A stretch of 64,000 nt of DNA from assembly GCF_017591425.1 (NCBI RefSeq), contig NW_024467121.1:17992707-18056706 (forward strand), in the 5' to 3' direction. The notes beneath the pieces were generated by a model that saw only the letters and a list, made by a program, of their open reading frames with translations, was not told the DNA's origin and ran no database searches. Shown one piece after another: positions 38,506 through 51,059 of the stretch. The stretch's first letter is position 1. Each line of letters starts with the position of its first letter. Made by a program: the position numbers and the translations under genes. Source of the DNA: Ochotona curzoniae. Lineage: Eukaryota; Chordata; Mammalia; Lagomorpha; Ochotonidae.

Positions 38506-38678
38506 ACCTATTAATTACTGCTCCATAAAATCAAAGTGTACATAAAACTTTAATCAACTAAGTTTGCCCAAAACATACACAATTTTTATTTCAAATACTA
38601 CATTCCTAAACATACTCAAGGAGTTGTTTCTCAGAATTTTCCTAGTATAAATGAACTGACACTATTCTAAAAGATTTA

Positions 38679-38962
38679 TGGAGGCAGCCATGTAGCCCAG
38701 CAGTTAGGAAACCAGTTATGAAGCTTCAACCCCCTACAGGAGTATCTGGGTTGATTCCAGCAACTTGCTAATGCAGACTGAGAAACAGCAGTGTGACTCA
38801 GGTAGCTTACTTCCTAAAAGCATCTAGATGGAGTTCCTGATTCTGGGTGCCAGCCAGGCCCATCTCTGGTCCTTGTGGGGATTCGGGAAGTGACTCACAA
38901 CAGGAGCTCTCAGGCATGCATTCTCTTTCTCTTCCCACCCCCTCTTTCTCTCATTCATTAAT
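38679..38962 (+). mobile_element. C-SINE, diverged
   Basis: ggaggcagccatgtagccca with gcagttaggaaacc head, gagtatctgggttgattcca and cttgtggggattcgggaagt, ctctttctcttcccaccccc end. Confidence 0.68.
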
Positions 38963-39119
38963 AATTACTGAAAGAAGATTAATGAATATCACCCTACTGA
39001 ATCATTGTCCACAGAGCCACATATTTTGTCCCAGACATGAACATAACCATATAAGAGACCATGAGTGCAAAAATAATTTATAACAATGATAAAAGAAGCA
39101 AAATCAATATAAACATTAA

Positions 39120-39330
39120 TAGCAGTTTATATTTAATCTTACAGTTGCATGAATCCTTCCCATGCATTATTTCATTCAATCCTTATGACAAGCATGTGAA
39201 ATATAAGCTATTATCATTCCTGCTACTCATACAAAGAATCTGATACACAGGGAAGTTAAGGAGTCAGTAAACACATCCAGGACTGAATCCCCAGTCTGCC
39301 CTCTAAGAAACCACATTAACAACTTCCTCT
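39120..39330 (-). mobile_element. MIR SINE
   Basis: cattatttcattcaatcctt and atgacaagcatgtgaaat ... ctgatacacagggaagttaa ... ccaggactgaatccccagtc follow antisense MIR order. Confidence 0.65.
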
Positions 39331-39561
39331 GTGCTGCCTTTTCATTTTATTGAGTCACTCACATAACTCCGCATCAACTTAGTCATAAATTGTGAAAATC
39401 TTTAAAGGTTATCCATAGGCAAGCCAAAAATTCTGCAAGATTATTGTAATCCAATTTATTACTGTATGTTTAAATGGCAGAATAAACATAGTCAGGAAAG
39501 CCCAATACATTGATACAGTAATCCAGAAGAAAAAATAACATAGCTTTAAGAAATACAACGG

Positions 39562-39945
39562 GGAGCCCAGTATGATAGCCTAGTGGTTAAAATCTTTGCC
39601 TTGCATGCACTGGGATCCCATATGGGTGCCAGTTTATATCCTGGCTGCTCCATTTTCCCTCCAGGTCTCTGCTTGTGGCCTGAGAACGCACTAGAAAATG
39701 GCCCAAAGCCTTGGGACCCTGCACCTGTGTGGGAGACCTAGAAGAAGCTCCTGGCTTCTGGTTTTGGAGTGGCTTAGCTCTGGCCATTGCAGCCACTTGG
39801 GGAGTGAACCAGAAGACAGAAGATCTTTCTCTCTGCCTCTCTTTCTCTTTATAAATCTGACTTTCCAATAAAAATAAGTAATTCTAAAAAAAAAAAAAAG
39901 AAAAAGAAAAAAAAGAAAGGAAAGGAAAAGCAAGAAAAGATTTAA
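39562..39945 (+). mobile_element. C-SINE with a long purine tail
   Basis: gggagcccagtatgatagcc with tagtggttaaaatc head, gggatcccatatgggtgcca and a caataaaaataagtaattct end. A 50-base A/G tract (39887-39940) follows as an expanded tail. Confidence 0.9.
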
Positions 39946-40009
39946 AAATGAAAAGAAACAAAAAACAGCATGTCCGGAATCTGTGAGATGCTAGAGACTA
40001 TCTTATCCT

Positions 40010-40140
40010 GTAATAAATGCAAAACACCATGACACAGAGACATTCACTGACTTGCCTAAAGTCACATGGTGGTAAAACCAGATGATGGTCTCCTGATATC
40101 ATCAGTATCTTTCTCACCACAATAGCAATGGCCCTGATCT
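40010..40140 (-). mobile_element. partial MIR SINE
   Basis: gacacagagacattcactga and cttgcctaaagtcacatggt correspond to the antisense MIR centre. The remainder has decayed. Confidence 0.5.
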
Positions 40141-41161
40141 GTGCTTCACCTTACGAAACACATTAAGGAAATCTTACTAACAGTGCCCAAACCCAGTGGG
40201 GAACACAGTTCTCTCTATGGTGTTTGGACTGTATTCTAGAATTTGTATTTAAATGGCACAGTTGCTTCTAGGATTATTCTTCATCACATGGATGATATAC
40301 TAGACATACAGCAGGTCTAAAGGTGATTCATGCCTAGCACAAATGTTCACTAATATCATTGTTGTTTTTGTGCTCAAGGCCATGTTACTGCCACTGCAAT
40401 CCCAGGAATTGCAAAAGAAAACAAAAGGAAAAAGGGGCAAATGTGGTAGCTGTTACGGAAGGCACAACTCCCAGAAATCCCCATAGGCTTTTGATAATAC
40501 AACCCACTGGCTGGATTTTAACTAAGCAAAATGCTACTCCAAACAAAAACAAAGTTTTGTTATTCATAAATACTTAAAAGACAATGGCAATTGAGTACAT
40601 AGGGAATAATGTTTCCCACGACTGTCCATTTCTCAAATTCTCCTTAAGTAATTCCTTCCATGTTACCTTTTTACTTCCAAGAGCAAACTTTTTGTAAATC
40701 AAAATGAACTACAACCCTACAACCAAGTAAACTATTTAAGTGTTACTTCTTTTTTTTTTTTTTTGGCTTAAATTGTCAACACAAATAGTAAACTGTAAGC
40801 ACATCTGAATAAAGCTGAAAATAATCACCTGATCACTACATGCTATCACAAAGGAGTTATTTACATACAGTCTCTGTTCACTGTCGAAGTGACTGTAATA
40901 CTTAATTTATATTATGACAACAACCTGCATTACACAAAACACAACTAAAAACCACATTTCAGTTACACTTATCAATTTAATAAACCATTACATCAGAATT
41001 TAAAAGGTATAATAATAGAAGCAAAACTAAACTGCTAAGAGGATATAAAGTAGGACTAATTCTGGCTTAGACGTGTGGCAAGGGAAAAAGTCAGGGAGCC
41101 TGCATTTGGCCGGGGTGTTGCTTAAGCCTTGAAGGTTGGTCTAATAAAGAACACAACCTGG

Positions 41162-41477
41162 GGGCCAGGGCAGTGGTTGACATGGTTAACCCTCCGCAAA
41201 CAGCATTGGCATCCCATATAGGCGCCAGATTATATCCCAGCTGTTCCACTTCCAATCCATCTCCCTGTTTATGAACTTGGAAAGCAACAGAGGGTGGCTC
41301 AAGTCCTTGAGCCCCTGCACCATGTAGAAAACCCAAAGGAGACTCCCAGCTCCTGGCTTTGAATCCTCTCAACTCCAGCTGCTGCACCCATTTGGGAAGT
41401 TAACCAGCAGATGGAAGATGTCTCTGCCTCTCCACTTCTCTCTGTAGATCTCCCTTTCCAATAAAAATATTTTTAAA
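41162..41477 (+). mobile_element. C-SINE
   Basis: gggccagggcagtggttgac head, ggcatcccatataggcgcca with gattatatcccagctgttcc, then aacttggaaagcaacagagg and ccaataaaaatatttttaaa. Confidence 0.85.
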
Positions 41478-41789
41478 AAAGCATACAGCTGTTACAAAGA
41501 AGCAGCAGAAAACCTGGCCATCCAGATGGAGTGGCACAGGTAGGAAACTCCAATTGTTATGCAAGAGCTGGCACAGAGAGTGCAGAAAGAGATGCAGCGA
41601 TATAGCCAGGAAAGCAGGTTAAGTTCAAACTCTAGGCCTATGACAAACTGCTTCAATGGGAGGCTGGAGCACAGTCAAACAACCAATTACCTTTTCACCA
41701 CCTCCCACACACCTTAACACCTTAAAAATATTTATTCTTTTGGTTTACACAAGGGTTCTTCATGTATGGGCATCCGAGCTCCCTCTACT

Positions 41790-41850
41790 TTCCCATCTCC
41801 TCATCAGCAGCCTTTCAAATAAATAAATAAATCATAAAATAAAGAGGCTT
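41790..41850 (+). mobile_element. C-SINE 3'-end stub
   Basis: cagcagcctttcaaataaat with aaataaatcataaaat resembles the C-SINE tail. Nothing of the body is recognisable. Confidence 0.35.
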
Positions 41851-41939
41851 TAAAAAGAACAAGCTTCAGGGGGTTGAGAGAACTTTCATCTCTTCTGTTT
41901 TTTTGCAACCACAGAAAATTTTGGAAAGTAATATGATGT

Positions 41940-42110
41940 AGGCCTGGGATAGCAGTAGTGATGGCTCATGGAATTGGATTCCTATCACTTGTAAAAGAAT
42001 TGGATTTCATTCTTGTTCCTGGCTCTAGCCCCAGCCTAGCTCCAGACATGATGGACATTTGGGAAGTGGATCAGATGGGGGAATTATTTGGTTTGTTTCC
42101 TCTTAAACAC
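41940..42110 (+). mobile_element. partial C-SINE
   Basis: aggcctgggatagcagtagt and gatggctcatggaattggat with tcctatcactt, then acatttgggaagtggatcag. The central part of the body is absent, as in the copy at 9938. Confidence 0.5.
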
Positions 42111-42299
42111 ATTTTAAGTGTCTATTTTGGTGCAAAATAAAAAACACATTAATGAATAATGTCTTCATTATATGCATTTTCCATTAAATTTTCAAAAATT
42201 CCTCTACAAATACTTATATACATAAATGCACACATATATTATGAAAGGCAAAAACAACACTATCATTCTTTTCCCTGGCTACCTCCCATGTAATGATAA

Positions 42300-42436
42300 T
42301 TACGACTGGAGTAAGGGGGTAGATAAAAGGGAGACACCCCCTAAAATGCGGAAACAATGCTCTTACCCACTTTCCTTTAGCCCTTTACACTTTATGCCCT
42401 AAACAACTATGTAAAAACTATCAAAATAAAATAATG
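42300..42436 (+). mobile_element. 3'-end fragment of the same composite element family
   Basis: On the plus strand, ggaaacaatgctcttaccca, then ctttcctttagccct, then aactatgtaaa and atcaaaataaaataa follow the same order as the minus-strand 3' end of copy 2. This is a severely 5'-truncated third copy, or a related L1 subfamily 3' end. Homology before about 42340 is weak. Confidence 0.5.
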
Positions 42437-43791
42437 ACTTTAAAAATTGTGACTAGAAGCATAAAAACTGCAAGCATGATTGTAGTAAAAAAATAAAAAA
42501 CCTTATTGTAAAGTCAAAATGCATGGATGTTGACAGTTTCAATGAGAGTATGATTAAGTTCATTTATATTTTTCAAGATAAAAGTAATAAGCTCTTAAAA
42601 AAATTAGTATGTGTTCTATTTTAAAAGAACATGGAAGAGAAATGAAGTGCAATAAAGGAAGTAAATAATTGGAAAGTATGGCAAATAATACTACCACATT
42701 TCCAAAGGCAGCTGGACAATTTATCTGCTTTTGTGAAATGCATTTTTATTAAATATTTTAAATACCATGTTCACCTATAAAATGAATAGAAAATACTGCA
42801 TGTCACAATGCCATTTCATATCACCACCCTAAATCATCTTACATAGGAGTTAAGGAACCTTAAACTTTAAAATATTGCCCATATCATGTTAAAGAAAATC
42901 TAAAATAATCAATATTTTACATCACCTAAGGTATACTTATACTCTCCAAATCTTTACATAAATACAGAATGACATCATACATCTCACATATAAAAACACT
43001 GATAGGCAAATTTATCAACTTTAAACCACAGATTAGTGAAACTATCAATACTGTCACTCTAGCTAATAGCATATATTTCAAAGAATCAATTACCTATTGT
43101 TGTTTTTAGAAATTTACTTTCTGAAATGTTCAGCAAGCAATATATACAAGTGTTCCTTCAAAAATGTTACCTCATTTTAAGACCTATGAATCAGGTACGC
43201 CACTAAAGCATTCTGAAAATGTATCTCAATATGTGCCATACATATGCTATACACGTATATCAATACATCAAGTAGTTATAAATATAAGAAGGTAATTTTA
43301 TGCCAAAAAGCACAATAAAATCTACCATTCATTAGCTAAATTCATATTTATAACTATTATCAGTCATTCAAACAAATAACCATCTAGTTCTTCTCCCCTG
43401 CTATTGAAGAATACTAACTTGTCCTGATTTCTGATATGCATATTTACATTTCAAAATTAAGAAACACAAAAATTGTTCTGCTGTGGCCAAAATACATGCC
43501 AGAGGTATCTACAATGCAAAAAGAAAAAACACTGTTCAGTAGCAATGTTACAAACTCCCCTTATTCCCTGTACCTTTAAACAGTAACCTCTTAATCTGTG
43601 TTTAAAAGCAGTAATAATGAGCTGTGTTAACAATTGTGCTACTAACTGATTTCTATCAAATACAAAGCTATGTCCGAAGAGCAAAAGCACATATGAAACC
43701 TTGAAACTCCTCTTAAATAGCTGTTCTCCAGATCAGTATTTTACCACGAGTGCCCTGAAGTGTTCTTATGTTCGTACGCTGGGGTTCCTAC

Positions 43792-43898
43792 CTTCCTTCA
43801 TTGTGGATGCTTTCTGTCTTGATGGTGTCACCAGCTCCTTTACAATCTGCAAGACTTGAATCATTGCTACTTAACAAGCCAAAGACTCCAGCTGCTTC
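43792..43898 (-). CDS. USP6NL: candidate alternative first coding exon of USP6NL
   Basis: On the minus strand, ctgttggatttctgtag can serve as an acceptor at 43899 and GGAAG/gtagga as a donor at 43791. Between them, ATG at 43864-43862 opens a frame MIQVLQIVKELVTPSRQKAS then TMKE, ending with one base (G). An in-frame TAA lies 6 bases before that ATG. Splicing to the exon at 6684 gives ...[11 protein letters not shown]..., in frame. A second ATG (MKE; A at -3) lies four codons before the junction. The open frame, phase match and donor are visible. That it is a real exon is inference. It could be an internal 5' exon as drawn or a first exon with a transcription start nearby. There is no CpG island around it. 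Confidence 0.48.
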
Positions 43899-44493
43899 CT
43901 ACAGAAATCCAACAGGTTTCATCATCAAGAGCTCTTTGCATTTGTTTTCAGAAAGCTCGAGCAAGAACAGCGCAACTTCAGAGAAATAAATGCTTCGTCT
44001 CGCTATCCATAAAGCCTCTAAAGCAGTTCATAAGCAACAAGGGAAGGATCAGCTGTATCGTCTTGCAACGATGGATTCAAAATGATTTCAGCACACATGA
44101 ACACGCATCTATGAAGTCCAAAATGCATTCCTTTGCAAAGTGTTAACTAGCTATAAACAAAACAAACAGTGGGTAATTGTTCATAAATCAGTAAGCACAG
44201 TAGAAACATATTCTTGCAAAAGCCATGAAGGAAAAATACAGTGCTATGCTATAAATTCTCATGTAGCAGATCACAGATGCTACGTGAAGTTTTTAAGTAA
44301 CCAACCAAAACACCATGCACTGTTTAAAGCCTTATTAACTTTTTTCCAATTTCTCAAAAATCTCATATTTAAAATGGAAAATAATATGCAGATAAAAATA
44401 AAAATCTATCTTGATAACTCCAAGCTCCAAGATTTGCATAAAAGATAGTTTCCAAAAGCATTTTATAAATTCCTTGTAATCCTCTTCTTCCTC

Positions 44494-44495
<2 letters not shown>

Positions 44496-44543
<48 letters not shown>
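44496..44543. repeat. (CA)n microsatellite
   Basis: An uninterrupted 48-base ac tract, long enough to be length-polymorphic. The predicted frames of repeated Cys-Val across it are artefacts. Confidence 0.98.
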
Positions 44544-44545
<2 letters not shown>

Positions 44546-45142
44546 CTGATATCCTAGCACATGAATACAAGTTTAAGTTCACATGTACCCTAGATTCACT
44601 GCTCAACACCAAAGGCATGAACCAGATAATCTCAAAATGTACAACCACTATTTTGCAGGTGATTTTTAACAACCATGTTGCAAAAAAATGCTCAATTAAT
44701 ATTTGATGGTTTTATGATGTATTCTATAAATCACATGGAGGTCCCTTTCAAAGTCAACCTATTGAGTTAATTAAAAATGAAAACTGACATTTAGCTTACT
44801 GTGGCTGACTGTTGCATTTATTAACGTAATTCCCCATGAGCAATTTTATTCTCTACTGACTGCCTGCTGCCCTGTCCCATAATTTTTCTTTCTTTACCAT
44901 TTGTTATTGTGATACTTCTTATATACCATAAAGTAATGAATGCCACCCAAAGCAAATCAAAGGCAATCCCTTTGCCTTCAGACAGTGAAATCTGTCATTT
45001 TCCCACTTTCAAGTTGGACACCCAGGGTGAACAGTGAGTCAAGCAAGATTAAACCTAGGATCCAAAACTCAAAAGTCCTTCTGTCTCTGTAATTTAAAAT
45101 TCTGGGTGAAGTTTTCAGCTCTTCAAAGAGGTGCTACAACGT

Positions 45143-45163
45143 ACACACACACACACACACACA
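45143..45163. repeat. short (CA)n microsatellite
   Basis: A 21-base ac tract followed by an at-rich tata stretch (45174-45195). Confidence 0.9.
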
Positions 45164-46994
45164 TAGACATAGATGTATATATACATATATATATCCACCC
45201 ATAGCATAGTCTTCATATGGGTGTTAAGAGATGAGTGCTGCAAATCCATTGACAGTAAGAAAATCCTTGCAGATAGAGGACAAAACAGGACAAATAACCA
45301 AAAGATCTATTTTCTCTATTGAGCATGCTTGCACTTGAAAATCAAAGTAAGAATTCAGACTGATCAAAGACCAAGTATGCAACCTAAAATCAAAACTGTG
45401 CTTCTTAATGAACACCATAAAACTGGACACAGACATGTCAATCAAATTCAAGTTTTCCTAATTCCTTCTATTCCTCCCTCATTTCCTGGTGCAGCTCTGA
45501 ATGGGTAATAAATGTTAAATATCTGTATCTCTTTTTCATGTTTGCAGCTCCTGACAAATGATATCCTTTCTCCTGGAAAAGGCTTTTCAAAGCTGAATTT
45601 CTGTTAGCTTGCTCTCTCCCAGAACTTTTTCTATTTCTGTGAAAGAGAGATAGAAAATACAGGGGAATGGGGAACATGATCTTCTCAATCGACTCAGATG
45701 AAGATCTGGTCAGTGAAAGGAAAAGTATCTAAATTCATGTTTCCAAACCTGTCAATGGCAGGAACCTCTATCCCAGTGGTACTAGTGCTGGCTCTGAAAA
45801 TCAGAATCACACAGAAGCTAGATGGAACACTCTAGTTCACTGCTACCAATCCATAGTTTTCTGCTAAGCAATTAATGGTCTTATTTCTCTCATTTTTTAA
45901 AAAGCACAGTATATCAGTAAAAATATGCAATCACAACTGTGGTGCTTATAAGTGAGCTTTGCTCTTCAAAATGCCAAGATCATGAAAGAAAATGACAGAA
46001 TGAGAAGTCTACAGGTTAGGGAAGAGTCAGGGTCAAGATAAATGCAATCTAATTCCAGCCCAGAAAGAGGGAAAGGGAACTTGTGACAGTTTAGGTCAAC
46101 TAGTGTGTGAATACTGCACTGGAGTGATTAAACAGAACACACAGGATTTTAGGATATATACCCTAAAGTATTTAAGGGAAAGATTTCAATTGGCACTCTC
46201 AAGGTTTAGAAAAAAAATGTTAACAAATAATGATAAAGCAAATATGGTGAAATGTTAACATTTAGGAAATCTGGGTTATAGTATATGAGGATTGCCTATG
46301 TTGTTCTTGCAGTACCTTCCAAAAACTGAGATTATCGCAAATTAAAAAGTTAAATTCTGAGTATATAAATGAAGGATCTTCAAAAACTTCAAGAGAAATA
46401 TACAATAGTAAAAAAAATTTTTTAAACTATGCATGGATTTCCAATTTTTTGCAACAAAATAAACTCATCTTTTAATTCAGTTTTTCCAAACTCTTTCAGT
46501 TTCTTCATACCGCATCCCATCAGTCACTGTGACCATAAACAGCTTGGTGAGTCCTGCTCTCTGATGGCAGACAATCCTGCCTGTTTGAGATCACTCAGAA
46601 GCACCTTAGTCACTGCGATGTCTTTAATTTGTCATCCTTTCCATATAAAGGATCCTCTAATAAGTACCATATAAACATGTGAAATTTTTATTTGAATTTT
46701 CGTTTGAATTTCATTGGTTTATCTACACAATATTTTATGATACAAAAATTTTCTGTCTAAAAGCATGTTTTATTTATTTCCTCATCTTAGATCTTCTTTA
46801 TATCTCTTTTAAAAGATTTTATAATTTTTTCTTAAATTGTTAACTATACTTTATTAAATTTATGTCTACATGTCTTGTTTTTTTTTCTTGATACAACTGA
46901 AAATGGAGTTTCTCTTTAACTGATTTTTTCCTGCTGATATACAAATGACTTCTGTATATTAGTTTTATACGGAACTACATTGTTAAATCATTTT

Positions 46995-47215
46995 TATTAT
47001 TATTATTTTTCAACATTCAGTTCCTTAAGGTCAGGGATTTCCCCTTTTATCCTTCCCCACTCCCTCCCTGCCCCCACTGTTTTCCTCTCTATTATAATAA
47101 TAGTTTTAGTCCCTCAACAGTCATAGTCCATCATTCTGCAATTTAAATGCATCTGACATTGTAGGTATACAGAATGGCATAAAGTCCAGCATTCTAGTGT
47201 CAGTAAAATCTTCTT
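46995..47215 (-). mobile_element. L1 3'-end fragment
   Basis: tttttattattattattttt, then ggtcagggatttcccctttt, a C-rich stretch and aaagtccagcattct follow the same order as the 3' UTR of the L1 at 33705-33870. It is only a tail-end fragment. Confidence 0.6.
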
Positions 47216-47432
47216 TCTAAAGATTTAGTGAAAAGCAGAGTTGGGGGCACAAGGAGGCAGAGAGATATGCCATGTATTAGCTCAGTTCCCAGACCGCTAC
47301 AACTCTCTGGGTTTCACGTGCGTGCAAGGGTCCAAGCACTTGGGGCAGCTTCAGATGTTTTTCCAGGTGCATTTACAAGGAACTGGATCGAAAGTGGAGC
47401 AGACACAACTCTAACTCAATTTACCTGCAAAA
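47216..47432 (-). mobile_element. partial C-SINE
   Basis: aaagatttagtgaaaagcag with agttggggg, gcgtgcaagggtccaagcac with ttggggcagctt, and gtgcatttacaaggaactgg are in antisense order. It abuts the L1 3' end at 46995-47215. Confidence 0.6.
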
Positions 47433-47701
47433 CCTTTTCATTTTCTCTACATGAACAAACACATAATTTGTAATACACTTAATTTCCTCTTTCTAATCCT
47501 TACATGCTTAATCTCTCTCATTTTATGGAACTAACTAGTACTGCCAACGAAATTTTAGAAAGGAGTAGTTCTAGCAAGGATACTTTTCTAATTGTTTATT
47601 TTAAATAGCATGCCTTCAACATCTTCCAGTTTAATTGATACTTGCTTCAGGGTTTCTGTAGATACTCTGTTTCAAACTAGAAAAATTCAAGGCTGACTTT
47701 A

Positions 47702-48030
47702 TGTTGCAGCCAAGTAAGCCACGCTCAACATTACCAGCATCCCAGAACATGATCACCCTTTTGGGACCCAGTTATGCCACTTCCAATCCAACTCCCTATT
47801 TGCGTTTCTGGGAATACAGCCAAAGATGTCCCAAGTTCTCAAGTCTCTGTTAGCCATATGGGAAGCCTGAATGGAATCCCAGATTCCTGGTTTGGGCCTA
47901 GTCCAGTGATGACTTCAGGGGTGAACCTGAAGATGGGAAGTCTCTGTGTCTTTCCCTGTCTCTCGGTGCTATAACTCTGCTTTTCAGAGAGACAGAGAGA
48001 GATACAGAGAGAGAGGGATAGAGAGATTTT
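47702..48030 (+). mobile_element. C-SINE with (GA)n tail
   Basis: tgttgcagccaagtaagcca head, gggacccagttatgccactt B-box region, gccatatgggaagcctgaat and ctctgcttttcagagagaca. A gaga tract at 47985-48028 forms the tail. Confidence 0.65.
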
Positions 48031-48304
48031 TAAACAAAATTTATTAAAATCTCTTCAAATTTAGAATAAGAGAAGAGACCTACTTCTGAGCATCAATACT
48101 TAACAAACAAAACAAAATATTATGCTTTTTAACTACAGAATTGAAACAAATAATGGGAAAAATTTTACTTGTCAATCTAAAAACTTAAAGGAATTAGGTA
48201 ATTATTTTTTAATTACTTGGTGAGTACATATGATGATTTGTTAAAGCTGGTTTAGACCAACTCAAAAGAGACACTTTTTAGAACGTTGGTATACACAGGT
48301 TATT

Positions 48305-48332
48305 TTTGTTTGTTTGTTTGTTTGTTTGTTTA
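48305..48332 (-). repeat. (TTTG)n, A-rich tail of composite element copy 1
   Basis: Repeated tttg on the plus strand is (CAAA)n on the minus strand. It sits between the element's 3' region and the left target-site duplication, where an L1-mobilised element carries its tail. Confidence 0.85.
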
Positions 48333-51059
48333 CAGGAAAGTAGGTAAGACTATTATTTTTTCCATATTGTTTCCTTCATGTTTAAAGGGGGGTATTAAGG
48401 GAGAAGGACCACCCAATTTCCCACCGTCCCCAGGTCCCGGATGTAGGGTATGCTCTGAGGTTCTTGTGAGGTGGTGTTGATATTTCAACAGTTATGAATC
48501 GCTGCCAATCTTGCCACTCCAAGCACTATGAGGTCTTTGAAGAAACCACTGATAGACATAGTCCATCATAGAGTCTCTGTTTGCCCCGTATTTCGCTGCC
48601 AACATATAGCTGAGATGGTTGGTTGACCTGTTCTGTTTTCTCTCTTTTCTTGGTTAGGGTTCTGAGTTCAGCAATTTGATTTGGGAGAAACTTTGTCTGA
48701 GGTGTTCTCAAACCAGATTCTTGTATGTGTTAGCAAGTACAGGGCCCAGCAGTCCATCGCCCCAATCAGCTGGTAGTTGCAATTGCTGGGTTGCTTCGTT
48801 TTCAGCCCCGACTTCCACATGAACCAATGGGTGTTGCAGTCCAGCCTGCTTCTGCCCAACACATACTTGACCCTCACATAAACCAGTGGGAGCTGCAGCC
48901 TAGTTGGAGCGACCCACAATAACCCCCACCAGGCCCGACCCCTACCCTGGTTTGCCAGTATGTGTAGCAGTAGTCCAGTCTGTCCCACACCCCATTCCAC
49001 CCCAGCCCCTGTTCTAGTTTTCGTGCCCTCCCCTGGGAGTGGTGATCCAAGAGGGAGGAGCCCACTATTTCCCTCTCCCAGGCCTCTCCCACTCCCAGAT
49101 TATGCACTCTCCAGAAAGATCTGTGGTTTGATTTGACAGAATTAGCCCCCAGTGCCAGCTTCTGCCAGCTGATGCTGTGGCTAAGCCCAAACAACCCTCA
49201 CCCACTCTAATTTTGTTTGCACCAGTAGGAATAATCCACCCAGCCTGGCTTTTCCCTGATCTAGTCCACAGGAGGCATATAGGTGTTGTAGCCCTGCTTA
49301 GTCTGGCCTGTCCCCATCCCAGCCCACGCTCTCCAGCACAGAAACCACCCCTTTTCCCCCTGCAGGCTCTGACCCCTCCATTCCTTGCTCTCACGCATGC
49401 TGGTTTGGCGCTGCGGTCACTTTCGGTACAGGCAACCTCACCTTGGCATTCCCTGTTGTGCACTAGTTTTTGTTGCAACCGAACCTGGTTTGACCCACGC
49501 TGTTCTGGTGCTTGGATTTGCCAGTGGATGATGTGAACTGATTCAGCCTGGTCTTCCCCCAACCCATGCCAAATGTATGCCAGTGGGTAACTTTCCATGG
49601 CCTGTTTTGGGCTGTTTCCTATCACATTTCTTGCGCTTACCTGCGGGTCTGTGTCCTGCCAGAGGAGTTGCCCAGGTTCCTCTCTCAGAACCTCTCCCAA
49701 TGCCAGGTTTCAGGCTTACCAGTAGGTCCATGAGCCAGCCCTACTCAGCCCACCTCCTGTCCTAGCAGGAACAGTGGCTTTTCCTGACTGGCCTTCAACC
49801 CAAACTGGTCCTTGCTGTTGGATGTTTCAGCCCAGCCATGGTTCGTCCATACCCACATACGGCTCACACATGGTTCAGTAGGGGTTTGAGACCTTGCCTA
49901 GTCCATCACACATCTATCTTAGTCTTCCAGGACACCAGAAGGTGTTGGGGTCTGGCCCGGCTCGGTGCATCCAATCGCAGTCCACACTTGTGCCAAGGGA
50001 GACTACAACCGTTTCCCGATCAGAACGCAGCCCCCATTCCAGATCATACGCCCCTTGGGGGGAACCTCAACCCAGCTAGGGTTGTCCCTTTAGCTCCCCA
50101 ACTGGGCCTGTTCCCAGCCATAGATCACATGCATGCCAGTGGTTGCTCTGACTCAGCTTGGCACAGCCCCTCACCTGTCCCGACCTCTGCCTTAAACACT
50201 GTGCCTTAGTGTTCCTGGCTCACGCAGACCAGTAGGTGCAAGAGCCTAGCTCGGCATGACCTGTGCTCCGTCCTGGTCTCTAATTTTGCTTGTGGGCTAA
50301 GGTCTGCTTAGTCCTGCCTGGTCCACCCTGTACCATTACCAATTGACACATTATGCAGCTGTTGGAGCTACTATGCCAAGCTTATCCAACCCCCTGGTCT
50401 GGACCACATGTTCACCAGTGAGAGCTATGACTCGCCAAGGGAGTTTCCCAATTTCCTCCACTTAATCCACTCCCAGACCCAGTTCTCATACATGCCATTG
50501 GGTTTAAGCCAGTGCCCGGCGCAGTCTGGCCTTCCATTTGGCCTTGTATGAGCTGGTGAATGTTGCAGCCTGGCCCACCTCACACCCTAATCAGGATGCA
50601 CATTTGGGTGCTGCTGCCCTGACCAGTCCAGACTGTTGGGGGTTCCTTAACCTGTGATTTTTGGCAGGCTCCTTGGTCACACTTAGCTTAGTCCATCACC
50701 ACCCCAACTCTTGAGATAACCAGTGGGGCCAGAATTTACACAGAGTGTCGCCCACACATCCCTCACAGAATCTACCCCCAGTTATGGTTCCTGAGTGCTA
50801 GTTAATGTAATGGCTTGCTTAATGTGACTCTTTGCCTGATCCATCATCATGTCAGGTAACATGATATGATTCTGCAGGACAAGCCATGAGCCATAGCTTT
50901 TGCATGGACTGGTGTTTGGTGGTCAGCATTGTTCAGTGATTACAAGTTTTATAAAGGAAGAGTTACTGTCATTGGGAATCTTTAGGATTGATTCACGTCC
51001 CAGAAGCACAGTGGGTTCAACCTGGAGCTAACTAAGCAGCAATTCAAAGATCCAAAACC

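Noticed and set aside
43856..44146. 96- and 73-codon plus-strand frames
   Set aside because: They overlap the candidate USP6NL exon on the opposite strand, and their peptides resemble no protein family.
44369..44672. Cys-Val-rich frames of 63 and 69 codons
   Set aside because: They are translations of the (CA)n microsatellite.
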